Program-made: the position numbers and the translations under genes | The notes under the pieces: generated by a model | What the model saw: the letters and a program-made list of their open reading frames with translations, nothing else | Told to the model about the DNA's origin: nothing | The model's database searches: none | In this document: positions 23,470 through 33,499 of the stretch, one piece after another | Position numbering within the stretch: the stretch's first letter is position 1 | How the letters are laid out: each line of letters opens with the position of its first letter | Assembly: GCA_013349825.1 (NCBI GenBank) | Contig: DUYW01000013.1 | Location: 1-37,607 of the forward strand | Direction of reading: 5' to 3' | Source: Gammaproteobacteria bacterium | GTDB lineage: Bacteria > Pseudomonadota > Gammaproteobacteria > GCF-002020875 | DNA: 37,607 bases

Positions 23470-25386
23470 CTACAGTTGATCTTCATAAACCCGGATATTT
23501 GATTGACTACGCAGATGGGCAATATAGTTCTGGTAGTGGCTTCTCATATTACGGTCTGCCATTTCAAGCCGTGAAGACTTCTGTTTTGGCTCATCCAGAG
23601 CCTCTAACCGCCCCTCATCGACTCTCTTGAGTGCCATAATGGCATAACCACCACGCACCAGCTCAACCCCCTGGTAACGCTTCTTACCTTCCTCCGGTGT
23701 ACTCATACGAAATAGCTCCGTCACCACTTCAGAAGGGATTGAGCGATCATTACGCTCTATAGAGCGTTGCTCTCCCCATTTAAGACCGGTCTGCTCAGCA
23801 ACTTCATGATCAGCAGAGCCGTTACTGAGTTTTTCAATCCACTCTTTACCCTGTTTGAGAGCCAGAGCCTGCGCACGTTCTTTCAGCACTGCCTGAACCA
23901 CTTCATCACGCACACTCTCTAACGGCTTTTTACGTGCAACCTGATGGTCCAGCAATCGAAGGATAACAACATGATCCTCTGCCAACTCAATTGGATCACT
24001 ATTCTTACCCTCTTTCAGAACAAGATCTGAAAATGCTGCAGCTGTAACTGCAACTTCACCAGTCACCCCTTTACCTTTTCCCTGCCGACTAAACAGTTCA
24101 CTTTTCTGGATTGTCAGCCCCACTGTGTTTGCTGCACCATCCAGTGAATCTGGCTCTTCATAGGCAATATTAGAGATTGTCTCTGTATGTTCATAGAAAA
24201 GCTCTTCTGCCTGACGTCTTTTCAACTCCGTCAAAAGCTCATCACGAACTTCCTCATATGGGCGCAACTCAGAAGCCTGAATCTCTTCAAGACGAATCAG
24301 GTGGAAACCGAAGTCAGTCCGAACTGGTTCTGAAGTTTCCCCGACCGCCATTGAGAAAACAGCAGCATCAAATTCAGGCACCATAATACCCTTGGAGAAA
24401 AAACCCAAATCTCCACCTGCTGTTGCAGAACCAGGATCATCCGAGTAAGTTTTTGCCAGAGACTCAAAAGACTCTCCTGAGGCCAGTTTATGCTGCACTT
24501 CAGAGAGTCTCTTTTCAGCTGCTGCAACGGTCTCATCATTCGCACCTTTAGCCAACTCAATCAGAATGTGCCGTGCGTTACGCTCTTCATCTGCCATCAA
24601 GCTCTCTTTGCGCTCGCCATACAACTTCGTTAGCTCAGCTTCATCGACTGAAACCCCTTCAGCAAGCTGGCTCACAGAGAGTTCCAGATATTCAATCGAA
24701 ACCTGTTCCGGTACTTCGTAGGTGGTACCACTCTGCTGATAGTGGGCCGTGACAGCCTCCTCAGAGACCGTTTGATCTTCAAGCCTCTCAACTGTTGCCG
24801 GTATGGTAAGTAGTTTCATGGTCCGCTTCTGTTCCAGCAGACGTGTAGCCTCCTGAAGCTCCCACTGCGTTACGAAAGAGGCTGTCCGAAAACCATTTTG
24901 ATGCTGAGACTGCATCAGGTCACCGCGCAGGCTGTTCTCAAAAAACGGTTTGCTCATTCCCTGTGCTGCCAGCACCTGCTCATAGATTACAGGACTGAAA
25001 ACACCATCCTGTTGAAACGCTTCCACCCGTTCAATTTGACCAAGAAGCAGCCCATCACCAATACGAAAACCATCCTCCGCAACGTTTTGTGACAGCAACT
25101 CATTCTCAATCATTGCGTCCAGCACTGCGCGACGCATCTGAGGGTTCTCTAACATCTCTGGTCGATAGCTTGTTCCTAACAGGGAACGCATTCTCTGTCG
25201 CTGTTGCTGTAGAGAGCGCTGATACTCCTGTAGTGTAATCTCAGTACCGTCAATATCCGCTATAACTGCACTTCCGCCTCCATCAAAATAGGAGTTTATG
25301 CCCCAGAGTGCGAATGGAATAATCAACAATCCAACGATAACCCATGCGACCCAGCTCTGTGCCTGGTCATGAATCTTCTGTAGCAT
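23470..25386 (-). CDS. ppiD: Periplasmic folding chaperone/peptidyl-prolyl isomerase PpiD
   Basis: 638 residues with one N-terminal membrane anchor (WVAWVIVGLLIIPFALWGI) and a large periplasmic part. A SurA-like chaperone region is followed by one parvulin domain (about 268-365: NARHILIELA, YSDDPGSATAGGDLGFF, MVPEFDAAVF, FGFHLIRLEEI). Length and layout match PpiD, which helps exported proteins at the Sec exit. It follows lon at a distance, with tRNA-Val and tRNA-Asp between them rather than the usual hupB. Confidence 0.93.
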   Translation of the reverse strand: MLQKIHDQAQSWVAWVIVGLLIIPFALWGINSYFDGGGSAVIADIDGTEITLQEYQRSLQQQRQRMRSLLGTSYRPEMLENPQMRRAVLDAMIENELLSQNVAEDGFRIGDGLLLGQIERVEAFQQDGVFSPVIYEQVLAAQGMSKPFFENSLRGDLMQSQHQNGFRTASFVTQWELQEATRLLEQKRTMKLLTIPATVERLEDQTVSEEAVTAHYQQSGTTYEVPEQVSIEYLELSVSQLAEGVSVDEAELTKLYGERKESLMADEERNARHILIELAKGANDETVAAAEKRLSEVQHKLASGESFESLAKTYSDDPGSATAGGDLGFFSKGIMVPEFDAAVFSMAVGETSEPVRTDFGFHLIRLEEIQASELRPYEEVRDELLTELKRRQAEELFYEHTETISNIAYEEPDSLDGAANTVGLTIQKSELFSRQGKGKGVTGEVAVTAAAFSDLVLKEGKNSDPIELAEDHVVILRLLDHQVARKKPLESVRDEVVQAVLKERAQALALKQGKEWIEKLSNGSADHEVAEQTGLKWGEQRSIERNDRSIPSEVVTELFRMSTPEEGKKRYQGVELVRGGYAIMALKRVDEGRLEALDEPKQKSSRLEMADRNMRSHYQNYIAHLRSQSNIRVYEDQL

Positions 25387-25454
25387 TTTTCAACTTCCCC
25401 TATGTAAATTTTGTTTCAGCCTAACCGGATGAGAAAAACAGTAAAAACAGTGTA

Positions 25455-25490
25455 TAAAAAAAGGGCGTACCTGATATCAGGCACGCCCTT
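25455..25490 (-). terminator. Intrinsic terminator of the tRNA-Val/tRNA-Asp unit
   Basis: On the minus strand AGGGCGTGCCTGATATCAGG pairs with itself (GGGCGT/ACGCCC, CCTGA/TCAGG) and is followed by seven T, directly after tRNA-Asp. Confidence 0.85.
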
Positions 25491-25496
25491 CATATA

Positions 25497-25573
25497 TGGC
25501 GGAGCGGACGGGACTCGAACCCGCGACCCCCGGCGTGACAGGCCGGTATTCTAACCAACTGAACTACCGCTCC
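25497..25573 (-). tRNA. tRNA-Asp (anticodon GTC)
   Basis: 77 nt with encoded CCA. Acceptor arms GGAGCGG/CCGCTCC, anticodon loop CTGTCAC and T-loop GGTTCGAGTC are all present. It is 6 nt from tRNA-Val on the same strand, so the two form one transcript. Confidence 0.96.
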
Positions 25574-25579
25574 ATATAT

Positions 25580-25655
25580 TGGTGGGTGCTGCAGGGATCG
25601 AACCTGCGACCCTCGCCTTGTAAGGGCGATGCTCTCCCAGCTGAGCTAAGCACCC
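25580..25655 (-). tRNA. tRNA-Val (anticodon TAC)
   Basis: 76 nt with encoded CCA. Acceptor arms GGGTGCT/AGCACCC, anticodon loop CTTACAA and T-loop GGTTCGATCC are present. It is upstream in the tandem with tRNA-Asp, downstream of lon. Confidence 0.96.
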
Positions 25656-25762
25656 TATCCCTTCCGGCAATCTAACATCGACCACCTGCTTGGATAGCGC
25701 GCGCTAGTGTACGGTAAACCTCTCATTATTGCCAGCTCAAAAAGGTTTTTTTTTATAGTTTT

Positions 25763-28195
25763 TTAGTGTGTCTGCACCGTAGTCGATTTTGGCTTGCCTT
25801 TACCCTTTGGCTTTTCTTCAGACAACTCATCTTTCCCCTCTTCGCTCTCTGCCTCTATCTCTTCATCATTCAGAGGTATCGGAGGGGTACGCAACGCAAT
25901 CTCTAAGACCTCTTCCACCCAACGCACAGGTTTGACCTCTAAATCCTTCAGAATTTTTTCAGGAATTTCTTTAAGATCTTTTCTATTTTCTTCTGGAATC
26001 AGTACCGTTGTAATTCCACCACGGTGTGCCGCCAACAGCTTCTCTTTCAAACCACCAATCGGTAATACCTCACCCCGCAGGGTTATCTCACCAGTCATCG
26101 CCACATCTGCACGCACCGGAATATCCGTTAACACCGATACCAGGGTTGTACACATACCGACACCGGCACTCGGCCCATCTTTTGGAATAGCCCCTTCCGG
26201 TACATGAATGTGAATATCACTCTTGTCATAGCGTTTTGATTTGATTCCTAGCTGCGCTGAGCGGCTGCGTACTACGGTCATCGCGGCCTGAATCGACTCT
26301 TTCATCACATCACCCAACTGACCAGTCACCGAGAACTTACCCTTACCCGGCATTACCGCGCCTTCAATGGTCAGCAGCTCCCCCCCGACTTCCGTCCAAG
26401 CAAGACCGGTCACTTGACCAATTTGATCTCTCTCATCGGCGATACCATATCTGAATTTCTTAACCCCCAGATAGTGCTCCAGATTACGTACGGAGACGGA
26501 AACCTTATTGTTGTGGCTCTCAAGCACCAACTCCTTGACCACTTTACGCATCACTTTGGAGAGTTCGCGCTCTAGGTTTCGCACACCAGCCTCACGAGTG
26601 TAGTGGCGAACAATCTGACGAATGGACTCTTCACTAAAGCTTACCTCTTTTTTCTTCAGCCCGTTCTCACTCATCTTTTTGGGGATCAGGTATTGCTGCG
26701 CAATATTAAGTTTCTCTTCTTCGGTATAGCCCGGAATACGAATCACCTCCATGCGGTCACGTAGTGGACCAGGAATATTCATGCTGTTTGCCGTTGCTAC
26801 AAACATTACATCGGAAAGATCGTAGTCAACTTCGAGATAGTGATCTGCAAAGGTGTGGTTCTGTTCAGGGTCAAGCACCTCCAACAGTGCTGAAGCCGGA
26901 TCACCACGAAAATCCATCGCCATCTTGTCAATTTCATCCAGCAGGAAGAGTGGATTCTTCACTTCAGCCTTGGTCATATTCTGGATTATCTTTCCAGGCA
27001 TGGAGCCAATATAGGTACGACGATGCCCCCGAATCTCCGCCTCATCACGTACCCCACCCAGAGCCATGCGGACAAATTTCCGACTGGTTGCTCGCGCAAT
27101 TGACTGTCCCAATGAAGTCTTGCCCACACCTGGAGGCCCCACCAGACAGAGAATAGCACCCTTAATCTTACCGACACGTTTCTGGACCGCCAAGTACTCC
27201 AGAATGCGTTCTTTAACCTCTTCCAGACCAAAATGGTCTTCATTGAGAATTTTCTCAGCACGAGCCAAGTCACTCTTCAAGCGAGTCCGCTTCTTCCACG
27301 GCACATTGATCAAGGTCTCAATATAGGTGCGGACAACAGCGGCCTCTGCAGACATCGGGGACATCATTTTCAGCTTCTTCAGCTCTCCCTCCGCCTTTTC
27401 AAGCGCCTCTTTACTAAGCCCTGCCTCCTTGACCTTGCGCTCCAGCTCTTCAGACTCATTCGTTCCATCCTCAGACTCACCCAGCTCTTTCTGAATCGCC
27501 TTGATCTGTTCATTAAGATAGAACTCGCGCTGATTGCGCTCCATCTGTTTTTTAACACGACCTCGCACCCGCTTCTCAACCTCAAGGATATCGAGCTCCC
27601 CTTCCATAATAGAGAGGATAAATTCCATTCGCTCCTGAACGTCAAAAGTCTCCAGCAGCTGCTGTTTTTCATCAATCTTGAGCGTCATGTGTGCCGCTAC
27701 AGTATCACTGAGGCGACCCGGGTCATCAATCCCGGCCAGCGAGGTCAAAACCTCTGGCGGAATCTTCTTGTTCATCTTTACATAATGTTCAAACTGTCCT
27801 TGAATAGATCTTGATAATGCATTGATCTCAGATGTGTTTTCCAATCTATCCTGATGTATTTCAACCTGTGCCCGCATGTAACCATCCATCTCATCCAGGC
27901 TACTTATTTTTGCGCGCTCGCCCCCTTCAACCAGTACCTTGACCGTACCATCAGGAAGTTTGAGTAACTGAAGAATGGTTGCAACCGTACCGGCTCCGAA
28001 CAGATCTGCTGCGACCGGTTCATCCTTGGTAGCGTTCTGCTGAGCAACCAGCAGAATCTTTTTATGCTCTGCCATAGCCGCATCAAGGGCAGCGATGGAG
28101 CGGTCACGACCTACAAATAGTGGAATCACCATATGAGGGTAAACCACCACATCTCGCAGCGGTAAAACAGCAAATTCTTGTTCTAGTACATCCAT
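25763..28195 (-). CDS. lon: ATP-dependent protease Lon
   Basis: 810 residues. The N-terminal substrate-binding domain ([20 protein letters not shown]) is followed by a coiled-coil, an AAA+ module (Walker [10 protein letters not shown], Walker [11 protein letters not shown]) and a C-terminal Ser-Lys protease with the catalytic serine in PKDGPSAG. The last about 40 residues are acidic then basic ([17 protein letters not shown]), a longer tail than in E. coli Lon. It degrades misfolded and regulatory proteins, including antitoxins, which is relevant to the toxin-antitoxin genes in this window. It lies downstream of clpX in the usual order. Confidence 0.97.
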   Translation of the reverse strand: MDVLEQEFAVLPLRDVVVYPHMVIPLFVGRDRSIAALDAAMAEHKKILLVAQQNATKDEPVAADLFGAGTVATILQLLKLPDGTVKVLVEGGERAKISSLDEMDGYMRAQVEIHQDRLENTSEINALSRSIQGQFEHYVKMNKKIPPEVLTSLAGIDDPGRLSDTVAAHMTLKIDEKQQLLETFDVQERMEFILSIMEGELDILEVEKRVRGRVKKQMERNQREFYLNEQIKAIQKELGESEDGTNESEELERKVKEAGLSKEALEKAEGELKKLKMMSPMSAEAAVVRTYIETLINVPWKKRTRLKSDLARAEKILNEDHFGLEEVKERILEYLAVQKRVGKIKGAILCLVGPPGVGKTSLGQSIARATSRKFVRMALGGVRDEAEIRGHRRTYIGSMPGKIIQNMTKAEVKNPLFLLDEIDKMAMDFRGDPASALLEVLDPEQNHTFADHYLEVDYDLSDVMFVATANSMNIPGPLRDRMEVIRIPGYTEEEKLNIAQQYLIPKKMSENGLKKKEVSFSEESIRQIVRHYTREAGVRNLERELSKVMRKVVKELVLESHNNKVSVSVRNLEHYLGVKKFRYGIADERDQIGQVTGLAWTEVGGELLTIEGAVMPGKGKFSVTGQLGDVMKESIQAAMTVVRSRSAQLGIKSKRYDKSDIHIHVPEGAIPKDGPSAGVGMCTTLVSVLTDIPVRADVAMTGEITLRGEVLPIGGLKEKLLAAHRGGITTVLIPEENRKDLKEIPEKILKDLEVKPVRWVEEVLEIALRTPPIPLNDEEIEAESEEGKDELSEEKPKGKGKPKSTTVQTH

Positions 28196-28333
28196 ATTGA
28201 GCTACTACCCATTGTCGTCAGGCAACTCTTTGAAATAATACCCAAAAATAAAATTCAAGAGTCGGGAGAATTAACATGTATGAAACAGTGACTCCAGGCC
28301 ATATAAAGAGCCATCACACCACTTCAAACTCTC

Positions 28334-28352
28334 AAAACCACTCCAAAAGTGG
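28334..28352 (-). terminator. Weak hairpin after clpX
   Basis: On the minus strand CCACT-TTTGG-AGTGG is followed by TTTTG. It is short, so it may only attenuate read-through into lon. Confidence 0.35.
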
Positions 28353-28357
28353 TGTAA

Positions 28358-29626
28358 TTACTTGGACGCTGCCAGCTTTCTCTGCTCACCACCCTCGAAG
28401 ATCAACAGAGGTTCTGATTTCCCGTCAATGACTGAACGATCAACAACCACTTTTTCTACATTTTCATAAGAAGGGAGGTGGTACATCGTGTCCAGTAGCG
28501 CCCGCTCCAGAATTGAACGCAACCCTCGTGCCCCTGTCTTACGAGAGATCCCCTTCTGAGCAATTGCATGAAGTGCATCTTCCCGAATTTCAAGTTCAGA
28601 ACCTTCCATCTCAAACAGCTTGCTGTACTGTTTAGTCAGTGCATTTTTTGGCTCTGTCAAAATCTGTACAAGGGCCTCTTCATCCAGCTCTTCCAGGGTG
28701 GCTTCTACAGGGAGACGGCCGACAAACTCAGGAATTAAACCATATTTAATCAAATCTTCAGGCTCTACATCGGTCAACACTTCACCAATAGAGCGTTCAT
28801 TCTCCTTACTCTTAACCTCTGCAGAAAAACCAATGCCTCCTCGCTCTGAACGATCACGAATAATCTTGTCCAGGCCTGCAAAAGCCCCTCCACAGATGAA
28901 GAGAATCTTGCTGGTATCCACTTGCAGGAACTCCTGCTGCGGATGCTTCCTGCCCCCTTGCGGAGGTACAGAGGCAACAGTACCCTCAATCAATTTGAGT
29001 AGTGCTTGCTGGACTCCCTCTCCAGAAACATCGCGGGTAATGGAAGGATTATCCGATTTACGGGTAATCTTATCGATTTCATCAATATAGATAATGCCAC
29101 TCTCTGCTCGAGCAACATCATAGTCACACTTCATCAGCAGCTTCTGGATAATATTCTCGACATCTTCACCCACATACCCCGCCTCAGTCAGCGTGGTTGC
29201 ATCAGCCATGGTAAAGGGGACATTAAGAATTCGGGCCAGCGTTTCTGCCAACAGCGTTTTTCCTGAACCGGTTGGGCCGATCAACAATACATTGCTTTTC
29301 GCCAACTCGACATCATCCCGCTTATAGCCTGCCTCAACCCGCTTGTAGTGGTTATAGACCGCTACAGAGAGTGCCTTTTTTGCCTTATCTTGACTAATGA
29401 CATAGTCATCCAGCGTGGAGCGGATCTTCTCTGGAATAGGCAAAGCATTATCTGCAGAGACCTCATCATTCTCCTCCTGCTCTTCGCGGATAATGTCATT
29501 ACAGAGTTCAACACACTCATCACAAACATAAACCGAAGGTCCTGCTATTAATTTACGAACCTCATTCTGACTCTTTCCACAGAAAGAGCAGTAGAGTAGT
29601 TTGCTGTCATCCTCTTTGTCACTCAT
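28358..29626 (-). CDS. clpX: ClpXP ATPase subunit ClpX
   Basis: 422 residues. The N-terminal zinc-binding domain has C13, C16, C35 and C38 (CSFC, CDEC). The AAA+ module has Walker A GPTGSGKT (117-124), Walker [12 protein letters not shown] and the pore-loop and [20 protein letters not shown] regions. The IGF-like ClpP-contact loop is seen as GIGFSAE. It unfolds tagged substrates and feeds them into ClpP. It follows clpP by 120 nt on the same strand. Confidence 0.97.
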   Translation of the reverse strand: MSDKEDDSKLLYCSFCGKSQNEVRKLIAGPSVYVCDECVELCNDIIREEQEENDEVSADNALPIPEKIRSTLDDYVISQDKAKKALSVAVYNHYKRVEAGYKRDDVELAKSNVLLIGPTGSGKTLLAETLARILNVPFTMADATTLTEAGYVGEDVENIIQKLLMKCDYDVARAESGIIYIDEIDKITRKSDNPSITRDVSGEGVQQALLKLIEGTVASVPPQGGRKHPQQEFLQVDTSKILFICGGAFAGLDKIIRDRSERGGIGFSAEVKSKENERSIGEVLTDVEPEDLIKYGLIPEFVGRLPVEATLEELDEEALVQILTEPKNALTKQYSKLFEMEGSELEIREDALHAIAQKGISRKTGARGLRSILERALLDTMYHLPSYENVEKVVVDRSVIDGKSEPLLIFEGGEQRKLAASK

Positions 29627-29746
29627 CTGAATCTATACCTTTGCTCTCAATTTCATTGGACATTCAAATTCACTATGTTCCGTAAGGGTAACACAGTAAA
29701 AGACTATACATGACTTCACCTGATAATATCCAACTAATATTGTTGG

Positions 29747-30358
29747 TTATTTCTCTCGCTCTGCAAGAACCTGATCTATCAAACCATACTCTACAGATTC
29801 TGCTCCCCCCATAAAGTTATCCCGATCAGTGTCTTGCCGAATCTGCTCCATCGGTTGACCTGTATGTTTTGCCAAGATTGTATTGAGTCTCTCACGCACA
29901 TTGAGGATCTCCTTAGCATGTATTTCAATATCAGATGCCTGCCCTTGAAAACCGCCCAAAGGCTGATGAATCATCATTCTGGAGTGTGGTAAGCAGTAGC
30001 GCTTTCCCTCTGCTCCACCTGCCAGCAGAAGTGCCCCCATACTGGCAGCTTGCCCAATACACATGGTACTCACGTCAGGTTTGATAAACTGCATGGTGTC
30101 GTAGATCGAAAGCCCTGCTGTGACCGATCCTCCGGGAGAGTTGATATAGAGGTGGATATCCTTGTCAGGATTCTCAGATTCCAAAAACAGCAGCTGAGCA
30201 ACAACCAGATTTGCCATATGGTCTTCAACCTGCCCTACCATAAAAATAACCCGCTCCTTAAGGAGTCGGGAGTAGATATCATAGGCGCGCTCTCCTCTCG
30301 AAGATTGCTCAACAACCATCGGAACCATGCCACCAACATTCTCAATTATTTGACTCAA
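29747..30358 (-). CDS. clpP: ATP-dependent Clp protease proteolytic subunit
   Basis: 203 residues. The catalytic triad is S106 ([11 protein letters not shown]), H131 ([10 protein letters not shown]) and D180 (DTDRDN), at the same relative positions as in E. coli ClpP (offset +9 from mature numbering). The N-terminal propeptide-like segment is short. It forms the tetradecameric peptidase with ClpX. The gene is 39 nt from tig, in the conserved tig-clpP-clpX-lon order. Confidence 0.97.
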   Translation of the reverse strand: MSQIIENVGGMVPMVVEQSSRGERAYDIYSRLLKERVIFMVGQVEDHMANLVVAQLLFLESENPDKDIHLYINSPGGSVTAGLSIYDTMQFIKPDVSTMCIGQAASMGALLLAGGAEGKRYCLPHSRMMIHQPLGGFQGQASDIEIHAKEILNVRERLNTILAKHTGQPMEQIRQDTDRDNFMGGAESVEYGLIDQVLAEREK

Positions 30359-30397
30359 TATCTTTCTCCGTTAATTTCCAACAAGCAGTTGTGACGG

Positions 30398-31720
30398 TTA
30401 CTGTTCCGCACGATTAGCGTTCGATTTCTGCATCAGAGCTTCAAAGCTCATCGCCTCATCACGAATAACCGCATCCTTCATGATCAGATCGACCACCTGC
30501 TCTTCCATCGCCAAATTCTGCACGCCTTCCATATATTGAGGATTCTGGTTATACCACTCAACCACCTCAGAAGGGTTCTCATATCCTGCTGCCATACGAC
30601 CAATATGCTGTTGTACTCGTACCGGATCAACCTGAACATTATGCTCACGAACAACCTCTGCAAGCACCAACCCCAGTTTTACACGACGTTCAGCCTGCCC
30701 CTTGAACAGCTCAGGACTCAGGCTTGGCTGTTGTTGATTCTGGTTCTGGCTCTGCATTTGCTGCTGCATGTTCTCAGCCATACGGGCTGCCTCTTCATCA
30801 ATCAGTGCCGAAGGCACATCAAAACCATGAATTTCGTAGAGACCATCCATCACCTGATCCTTGTTAACCTGCTCAATGGCCTGGTCACACTCGCGCTGCA
30901 TATTTTCCAGAATCTGCTTACGGAACGCCTCCATTCCACCCTCTTTAACTCCGTATTTCTCGATAAATGCTTCATCGATCTCTGGTAGCTGTGGTTCGGA
31001 AACGCTCTGCACAGTAATCGCAAACTGCGCCTCCTTGCCAGCCAGTGGTTCAGCAGGGTAGTCTTCCGGGAAGGTAACATCGATACTCTTCTCATCCCCC
31101 GCCTTCATCCCAACAATTCCCTCTTCAAACCCCGCAATCATCGCGCCGGATCCCAAGACGACAGGAACGGCTTCCGCAGTCCCTCCATCAAAGGCCTCGC
31201 CATTCATGGTGCCGGTAAAATCGATGGTGACCTGATCACCATCCACGCTCTCACGCTCAACCTCTCCCCACCCCTTCTGCTGCTCACGCAAATTATCGAC
31301 CATCTTATCGACATCTTCATCACTTAGATCTACAGAAGGTCTCTCAACGGTGATCCCGCCAAAGTCGACGACTTTAACTTCAGGGTAGACCTCAAAGATT
31401 GCTTTATAGGTTATGTCTCCTCCTTTAGAGAAGTCTCCGGGTTCAATTTTTGGCACACCTGCAGGAGATAAATTCTCCTGATTCACCGCCTCTCCAAAAC
31501 TGGAGTTAATCAACTCTTCAGCCACCTCATAGCGCACTGAATCAGCAAATCGTTTTTTGATCACCGTCATAGGAACTTTACCCGGACGGAAACCATTCAG
31601 CTTCACAGTTTGCTTTAAGCGATTGAGACGGCTGGAAATCTCTTTCTCTACTCGCTCAGTTGGAACGGTAACCGTCATAGTACGTTGAAGGCCTTCGGTT
31701 GTTTCTACAGATACTTCCAT
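30398..31720 (-). CDS. tig: Trigger factor (ribosome-associated chaperone)
   Basis: 440 residues from the ATG at 31720, which gives the standard start MEVSVETTEGLQRTMTVTVP. An upstream in-frame extension of 17 codons is not conserved-looking and was dropped. The ribosome-binding signature GFRPGKVPMTVIKKRF lies near residues 44-59. The PPIase (FKBP-like) domain includes GDQVTIDFTGTMNGEAFDGG and PEDYPAEPLAGKEAQFAITV. A Gln/Asn-rich stretch (QQQMQSQNQNQQQPSL) occurs in the C-terminal chaperone domain. It folds nascent chains at the ribosome exit. Confidence 0.96.
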   Translation of the reverse strand: MEVSVETTEGLQRTMTVTVPTERVEKEISSRLNRLKQTVKLNGFRPGKVPMTVIKKRFADSVRYEVAEELINSSFGEAVNQENLSPAGVPKIEPGDFSKGGDITYKAIFEVYPEVKVVDFGGITVERPSVDLSDEDVDKMVDNLREQQKGWGEVERESVDGDQVTIDFTGTMNGEAFDGGTAEAVPVVLGSGAMIAGFEEGIVGMKAGDEKSIDVTFPEDYPAEPLAGKEAQFAITVQSVSEPQLPEIDEAFIEKYGVKEGGMEAFRKQILENMQRECDQAIEQVNKDQVMDGLYEIHGFDVPSALIDEEAARMAENMQQQMQSQNQNQQQPSLSPELFKGQAERRVKLGLVLAEVVREHNVQVDPVRVQQHIGRMAAGYENPSEVVEWYNQNPQYMEGVQNLAMEEQVVDLIMKDAVIRDEAMSFEALMQKSNANRAEQ

Positions 31721-32039
31721 GTCAAATCTCGATTCAGTCGTTAAAGAAATTAAGCGGTCAGAAAAGAGCATTCATCTGATCCATCCGCTCACAGCAAACG
31801 GCGTATTCTAGTACAGCAATCCAGAAAGAGCTATCTGCTCCACACCGTTTTATTTAAGAAGTCCAGCATCCCGATGAGAATCATCCATCCTATAAGGCTC
31901 TTTGGTGTAGCTATATGTAGTTGCAGTCTCTCATGTATTGCGTATGATTAAGCAAAAACAGGTAACCTCTCCATAATGCTTTCGATCTCAGTCAGAGTTG
32001 ATTATGGTGGGGATTGGTAAAGTCGATGGGAGGAAAGAC
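31721..32039. other. Divergent intergenic region between tig and the cytochrome cluster
   Basis: About 319 nt with no gene recognised. It must hold the leftward tig promoter and the rightward promoter of the cytochrome cluster; only the candidate at 31921-31948 stood out. Confidence 0.5.
31921..31948 (+). promoter_or_regulatory. Candidate promoter of the cytochrome cluster
   Basis: TTGCAG (31921-31926), a 16-bp spacer and TATGAT (31943-31948), about 90 nt before the cytochrome start. The match is moderate and no operator was recognised. Confidence 0.35.
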
Positions 32040-32708
32040 ATGCTAAAAAACCTTATACTACTGGTGCTTTCAACACTATTTTCTTCTGTTTCACTCAGTT
32101 GGGACGGTTTCGATTATGGCGGCGACATTACTGAAGCCATGGAACTGACCCCAGACATCGAACATGGTAAAAAACTCTATCAGACATGTGCGCACTGCCA
32201 TACAGAAACCGGGTGGGGAATGGCACCGGGCATTGGCAATTTCCGCTCCACCGCCACCTACCCACAAATTGCCGGCCAACACCAGCCTGTACTGATCAAA
32301 CAGTTATTAGATATACGTAATCTCAATCGTGATAACCCTTCAATGTATCCTTTCTCAACTGAAAAATACTTAGGTGGTGCGCAAAATATTGCGGATGTAA
32401 CCGGTTACATCACCTCCATGCCAACCAACAACAGCAATCAAAATGGCGATGGCAGGAACCTGGAACATGGAAAGTCACTCTACACAACCAATTGCTCCAA
32501 GTGTCATGGCGAAAACGGCGAAGGTGATTCTGAAAACTTTTATCCCAAACTTGCACACCAACACTATGAATATATGCTGCGACAATTCATCTGGATCAAA
32601 GATGGCAAGCGCAGAAATGCCAACCCAAAGATGGTCAAACAGATCCAGGGGTTCAAATTCAGTGATATAAAGGCTGTCATTGATTATGCATCCCGGTTAG
32701 GTAAATAG
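32040..32708 (+). CDS. Periplasmic diheme cytochrome c
   Basis: 222 residues with a signal peptide (MLKNLILLVLSTLFSSVSLS) and two heme c sites, CAHCH (50-54) and CSKCH (152-156). Each lies in a class-I cytochrome-like half (PQIAGQH, YPKLAHQHYEYMLRQ), so the architecture is that of cytochrome c4-type diheme proteins. The ATG at 32040 has a GGGAGG ribosome site; the longer reading from 31998 lacks one. It probably accepts electrons from the NapC-like or Fcc proteins encoded next and passes them to a terminal oxidase. Confidence 0.9.
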   Translation: MLKNLILLVLSTLFSSVSLSWDGFDYGGDITEAMELTPDIEHGKKLYQTCAHCHTETGWGMAPGIGNFRSTATYPQIAGQHQPVLIKQLLDIRNLNRDNPSMYPFSTEKYLGGAQNIADVTGYITSMPTNNSNQNGDGRNLEHGKSLYTTNCSKCHGENGEGDSENFYPKLAHQHYEYMLRQFIWIKDGKRRNANPKMVKQIQGFKFSDIKAVIDYASRLGK

Positions 32709-32769
32709 CGGGGCCATCAATCCTCAATACCCAACAACTGAAATAATAATCTCTAGAGAAATACACCCA

Positions 32770-33483
32770 ATGAACAAATTGATCATTCCGATTCTTATCT
32801 TTTTGGCAGGTGCTGCAGCACTGGGCGGCACCAATGTCTTCTTTGCTGCAACCAATGAAATGGAGTTTTGTACCTCTTGTCACTCCATGAAGATCAATTT
32901 AGAAGAGTACCGACACACCGTTCATTACAACAATCAGTCTGGTGTACAGGCAACCTGCTCCGACTGTCATGTCCCCAAGCAGTTTATCCCCAAAATAAAA
33001 GCCAAAATCATGGCCGCCAAAGATGTCTACCATTGGGTTCTGGGAACCATTGAACCCGATGAACTCCACTTGGTCAGCACAGAGGAGAATGGTAGCTGTC
33101 CCGATCTCTACATACCGGTCAAGGAGGGCTCAGACCTATGTGTCCCGAACTATGGTGAGCCATACTCAGACGATATGAGTGAAGAAGCTAACACACGCAG
33201 AGAAGCCGCTCTGAAAAAATTCAATGCCTACCGTTGGAAGATGGCAAACAGTGTCTGGGACAAGATGAAGGCCAGCGACTCCAGAGAGTGCCGTAACTGC
33301 CATAGTTTTGAAAATATGGATTTAGACTCACAAGACCGCAGCGCCAGAAAAAAACATGGACGAGCCACTGAAAAAGGTCAAACCTGTATAGATTGCCACA
33401 AGGGAATTGCCCATAGTGAGCCGGACGAACCCGAAGATGAGGATGAAGAGGTAGATGATGATGCCAACACAGATGCATCTTGA
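32770..33483 (+). CDS. NapC/NirT-family tetraheme cytochrome c
   Basis: 237 residues with an N-terminal anchor (LIIPILIFLAGAAALGG) and four CxxCH sites at 34-38, 63-67, 174-178 and 206-210. MKASDSRECRNCHSFENMDL is a family signature. Between hemes 2 and 3 there is a long segment (about 93-160) with an extra cysteine pair (C110, C124) not usual in NapC. The C-terminus is an acidic tail (EPDEPEDEDEEVDDD). NapC proteins pass electrons between quinol and periplasmic partners. It lies 61 nt after the diheme cytochrome and before the ankyrin gene. Confidence 0.88.
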   Translation: MNKLIIPILIFLAGAAALGGTNVFFAATNEMEFCTSCHSMKINLEEYRHTVHYNNQSGVQATCSDCHVPKQFIPKIKAKIMAAKDVYHWVLGTIEPDELHLVSTEENGSCPDLYIPVKEGSDLCVPNYGEPYSDDMSEEANTRREAALKKFNAYRWKMANSVWDKMKASDSRECRNCHSFENMDLDSQDRSARKKHGRATEKGQTCIDCHKGIAHSEPDEPEDEDEEVDDDANTDAS

Positions 33484-33499
33484 TGGGGGAAACAAAATT

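Noticed and set aside
25718-25760. AAACCT...AGGTTT hairpin followed by T-run on the plus strand
   Set aside because: It points rightward, but all genes nearby run leftward. No rightward transcript is known to end here.
27233-27814. 193-residue plus-strand ORF antisense to lon, and other long ORFs opposite lon, clpX and tig
   Set aside because: They are shadows of strongly conserved genes, with no ribosome sites or family features.
28196-28260. CTTGAA upstream of lon as a heat-shock sigma-32 promoter
   Set aside because: No CCCCAT-type -10 at the proper spacing could be found, so a heat-shock promoter is not supported.
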